Below are positions 63,197 through 64,000 of a stretch of 64,000 nt of DNA, piece by piece (positions within the stretch are counted from its first letter, which is position 1; each line of letters opens with the position of its first letter). Both the position numbers and the translations under genes were made by a program. The notes below the pieces were generated by a model. The model ran no database searches. It was not told the DNA's origin and worked only from the letters and a program-made list of their open reading frames with translations. Source of the DNA: Actinobacteria bacterium IMCC26256. GTDB lineage: Bacteria; Actinomycetota; Acidimicrobiia; IMCC26256. Location of the stretch: the NCBI GenBank assembly GCA_001023575.1, contig CP011489.1, positions 1,735,001-1,799,000 of the forward strand. Direction: 5' to 3'.

Positions 63197-64000
63197 CTAT
63201 TGATCGAGGCGAGTCAGGTCGTCATTCGTCTCACGCCTCACCACTACCCGAGGCGCTCCACCGGATATAAAGACAACCGCCGGGCGAGGGACCTTGTTGT
63301 AGTTAGAGGCCATCGAGTAGCCATAAGCGCCGGTCACGGGGGTTACAAGCAGGTCCCCAACCGTTACATTGGCTGGTAGATAGGCATCCGGCACTATCAA
63401 ATCGCCCTGCTCGCAGTGCTTACCAGCGACCCTTACCTCTAGCGGGCGCTCTGCATCGATCTGTGCGGGAAGGTATGCCTCATAACCGGCTCCGTAGAGG
63501 GCTGGCCTCGGATTATCTGACATTCCACCATCGACCGATACGTAGGTAGCAACACCTGGAATCTCCTTGATGGTCCCGACTCGATAGAGCGTCGCCCCAG
63601 CAGCGGCGACGATTGAGCGCCCAGGCTCCACCATCACTCTTGGGGCCATGAGGCCACGAGACTGCGAACCTGTCGTAATCGCATCTCGGAGCGTCAGTGC
63701 GTATGCGGCGATATCGGTTGGGGGGTCCTCTGCGAGGTATCTAACACCTAGGCCTCCACCCATAACCGTCTCCTCCACTACCGCTCCAGTTGTAGCGGTA
63801 ATAGCGGCGACCAGATCGAGCACTACCTCGACTGCTCGTGCATAAGACTCGAGTACCCAGATCTGAGATCCGATGTGGCAGTGAAGTCCCGCGAACTCGA
63901 GAGAGGTCGAGGCGACAACACGCTGCGCGGCTGCAAGTGCAACTCCGCTGCTAACCGTGAATCCAAACTTCGACTCTTCGGTACCGGTCTCGATGAACTC
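63197..64000 (-). CDS. lysA: Diaminopimelate decarboxylase (N-terminus cut by window edge)
   Basis: The C-terminal part (about 267 residues) of LysA runs in from the right edge. It begins in the TIM barrel (EFIETGTEESKFGF), continues HCHIGSQIW, EPGRSIVAAAG with PLP-phosphate contacts, SVDGGMSDNPRP, and the C-terminal CEQGDLIVPD site and GAYGYSMASNYN. It makes lysine from meso-diaminopimelate. The gene starts outside the window. About 110 bp separate it from hom, within which a CCCC/GGGG stem near 63149-63162 is visible but has no T run. Confidence 0.95.
   Translation of the reverse strand, partial: EFIETGTEESKFGFTVSSGVALAAAQRVVASTSLEFAGLHCHIGSQIWVLESYARAVEVVLDLVAAITATTGAVVEETVMGGGLGVRYLAEDPPTDIAAYALTLRDAITTGSQSRGLMAPRVMVEPGRSIVAAAGATLYRVGTIKEIPGVATYVSVDGGMSDNPRPALYGAGYEAYLPAQIDAERPLEVRVAGKHCEQGDLIVPDAYLPANVTVGDLLVTPVTGAYGYSMASNYNKVPRPAVVFISGGAPRVVVRRETNDDLTRLDQ

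Noticed and set aside
63100-63197. Terminator after lysA from a CCCC/GGGG stem
   Set aside because: The stem is short and has no T tract on the minus strand, so I cannot support termination.

Overview
The window looks like chromosome of a high-G+C Gram-positive bacterium (Actinomycetota). By eye the base composition is only moderately GC-rich, and the gene content fits an uncultivated Acidimicrobiia-type lineage best; that class-level placement is inference. Supporting traits are a DUF222/HNH (13E12-like) gene under a mycobacterial-type LexA box, an Asp-type MurA, mycobacterial-style extensions on ATP synthase subunits, a Rho with a long low-complexity insert, LpdA-like and SCPx-like enzymes, and the conserved lysA-hom-thrC / rho-rpmE-DUF1385-prfA-prmC block. 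Genes are densely packed, many with 4-bp ATGA/GTGA/TTGA start-stop overlaps. I saw no rRNA, tRNA, CRISPR array, insertion sequence or prophage.

Layout. 1-10 kb: a flavoprotein cut by the left edge, an SRPBCC protein, the SOS-box DUF222-HNH gene, two crotonases, the MeaB GTPase, a NifU-like Fe-S protein, murA, an alpha/beta hydrolase and an S9 peptidase. 10.3-13.5 kb: a coupled glycosyltransferase / methyltransferase / alpha-toroid cassette of unknown product. 13.5-19.3 kb: a GH29 fucosidase, a methyltransferase coupled to an isobutyryl-CoA-mutase-type B12 enzyme, an SDR and glpX. 19.3-27 kb: the complete F1Fo ATP synthase operon (minus strand, two small membrane proteins then atpB-E-F-H-A-G-D-C). 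27-30 kb: a WecA/MraY-like transferase, glyA and rpiB. 30-42.8 kb: an exopolysaccharide/surface glycan cluster with three GT4 enzymes, a Wzy/ligase-like protein, a fused Wzz-tyrosine kinase, a secreted PslG-like hydrolase with repeats, a priming sugar transferase, a small LPXTG protein and a DUF4012 protein. 42.8-50.3 kb: a coupled pair of Fe-S-cysteine RecB/Cas4/AddB-like proteins (one apparently inactivated), a nested palindrome, a thiolase-like protein, a DUF983 protein, an orphan Cache-HAMP receptor, and a degenerate ABC exporter fused to cyclic-nucleotide-binding and winged-helix-like domains. 50.3-64 kb: translation-termination genes (prmC, prfA), rpmE, rho, a COG3635 AP-superfamily enzyme, and thrC-hom-lysA of aspartate-family amino-acid synthesis, with a sugar-dehydrogenase lipoprotein and an SDR interspersed.

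How the parts work together. MeaB and the mutase are probably chaperone and client in acyl-CoA metabolism, alongside the crotonases and the thiolase-like protein. The glycan cluster has priming, elongation, polymerisation, chain-length control and trimming functions but no recognisable flippase here. The threonine block has hom and thrC but no GHMP homoserine kinase; the nearby COG3635 protein is the obvious candidate to fill that step. The most novel-looking material is the Fe-S nuclease pair (42.8-44.3 kb) and the receptor plus dead-ABC/CNB fusion (46.5-50.3 kb).
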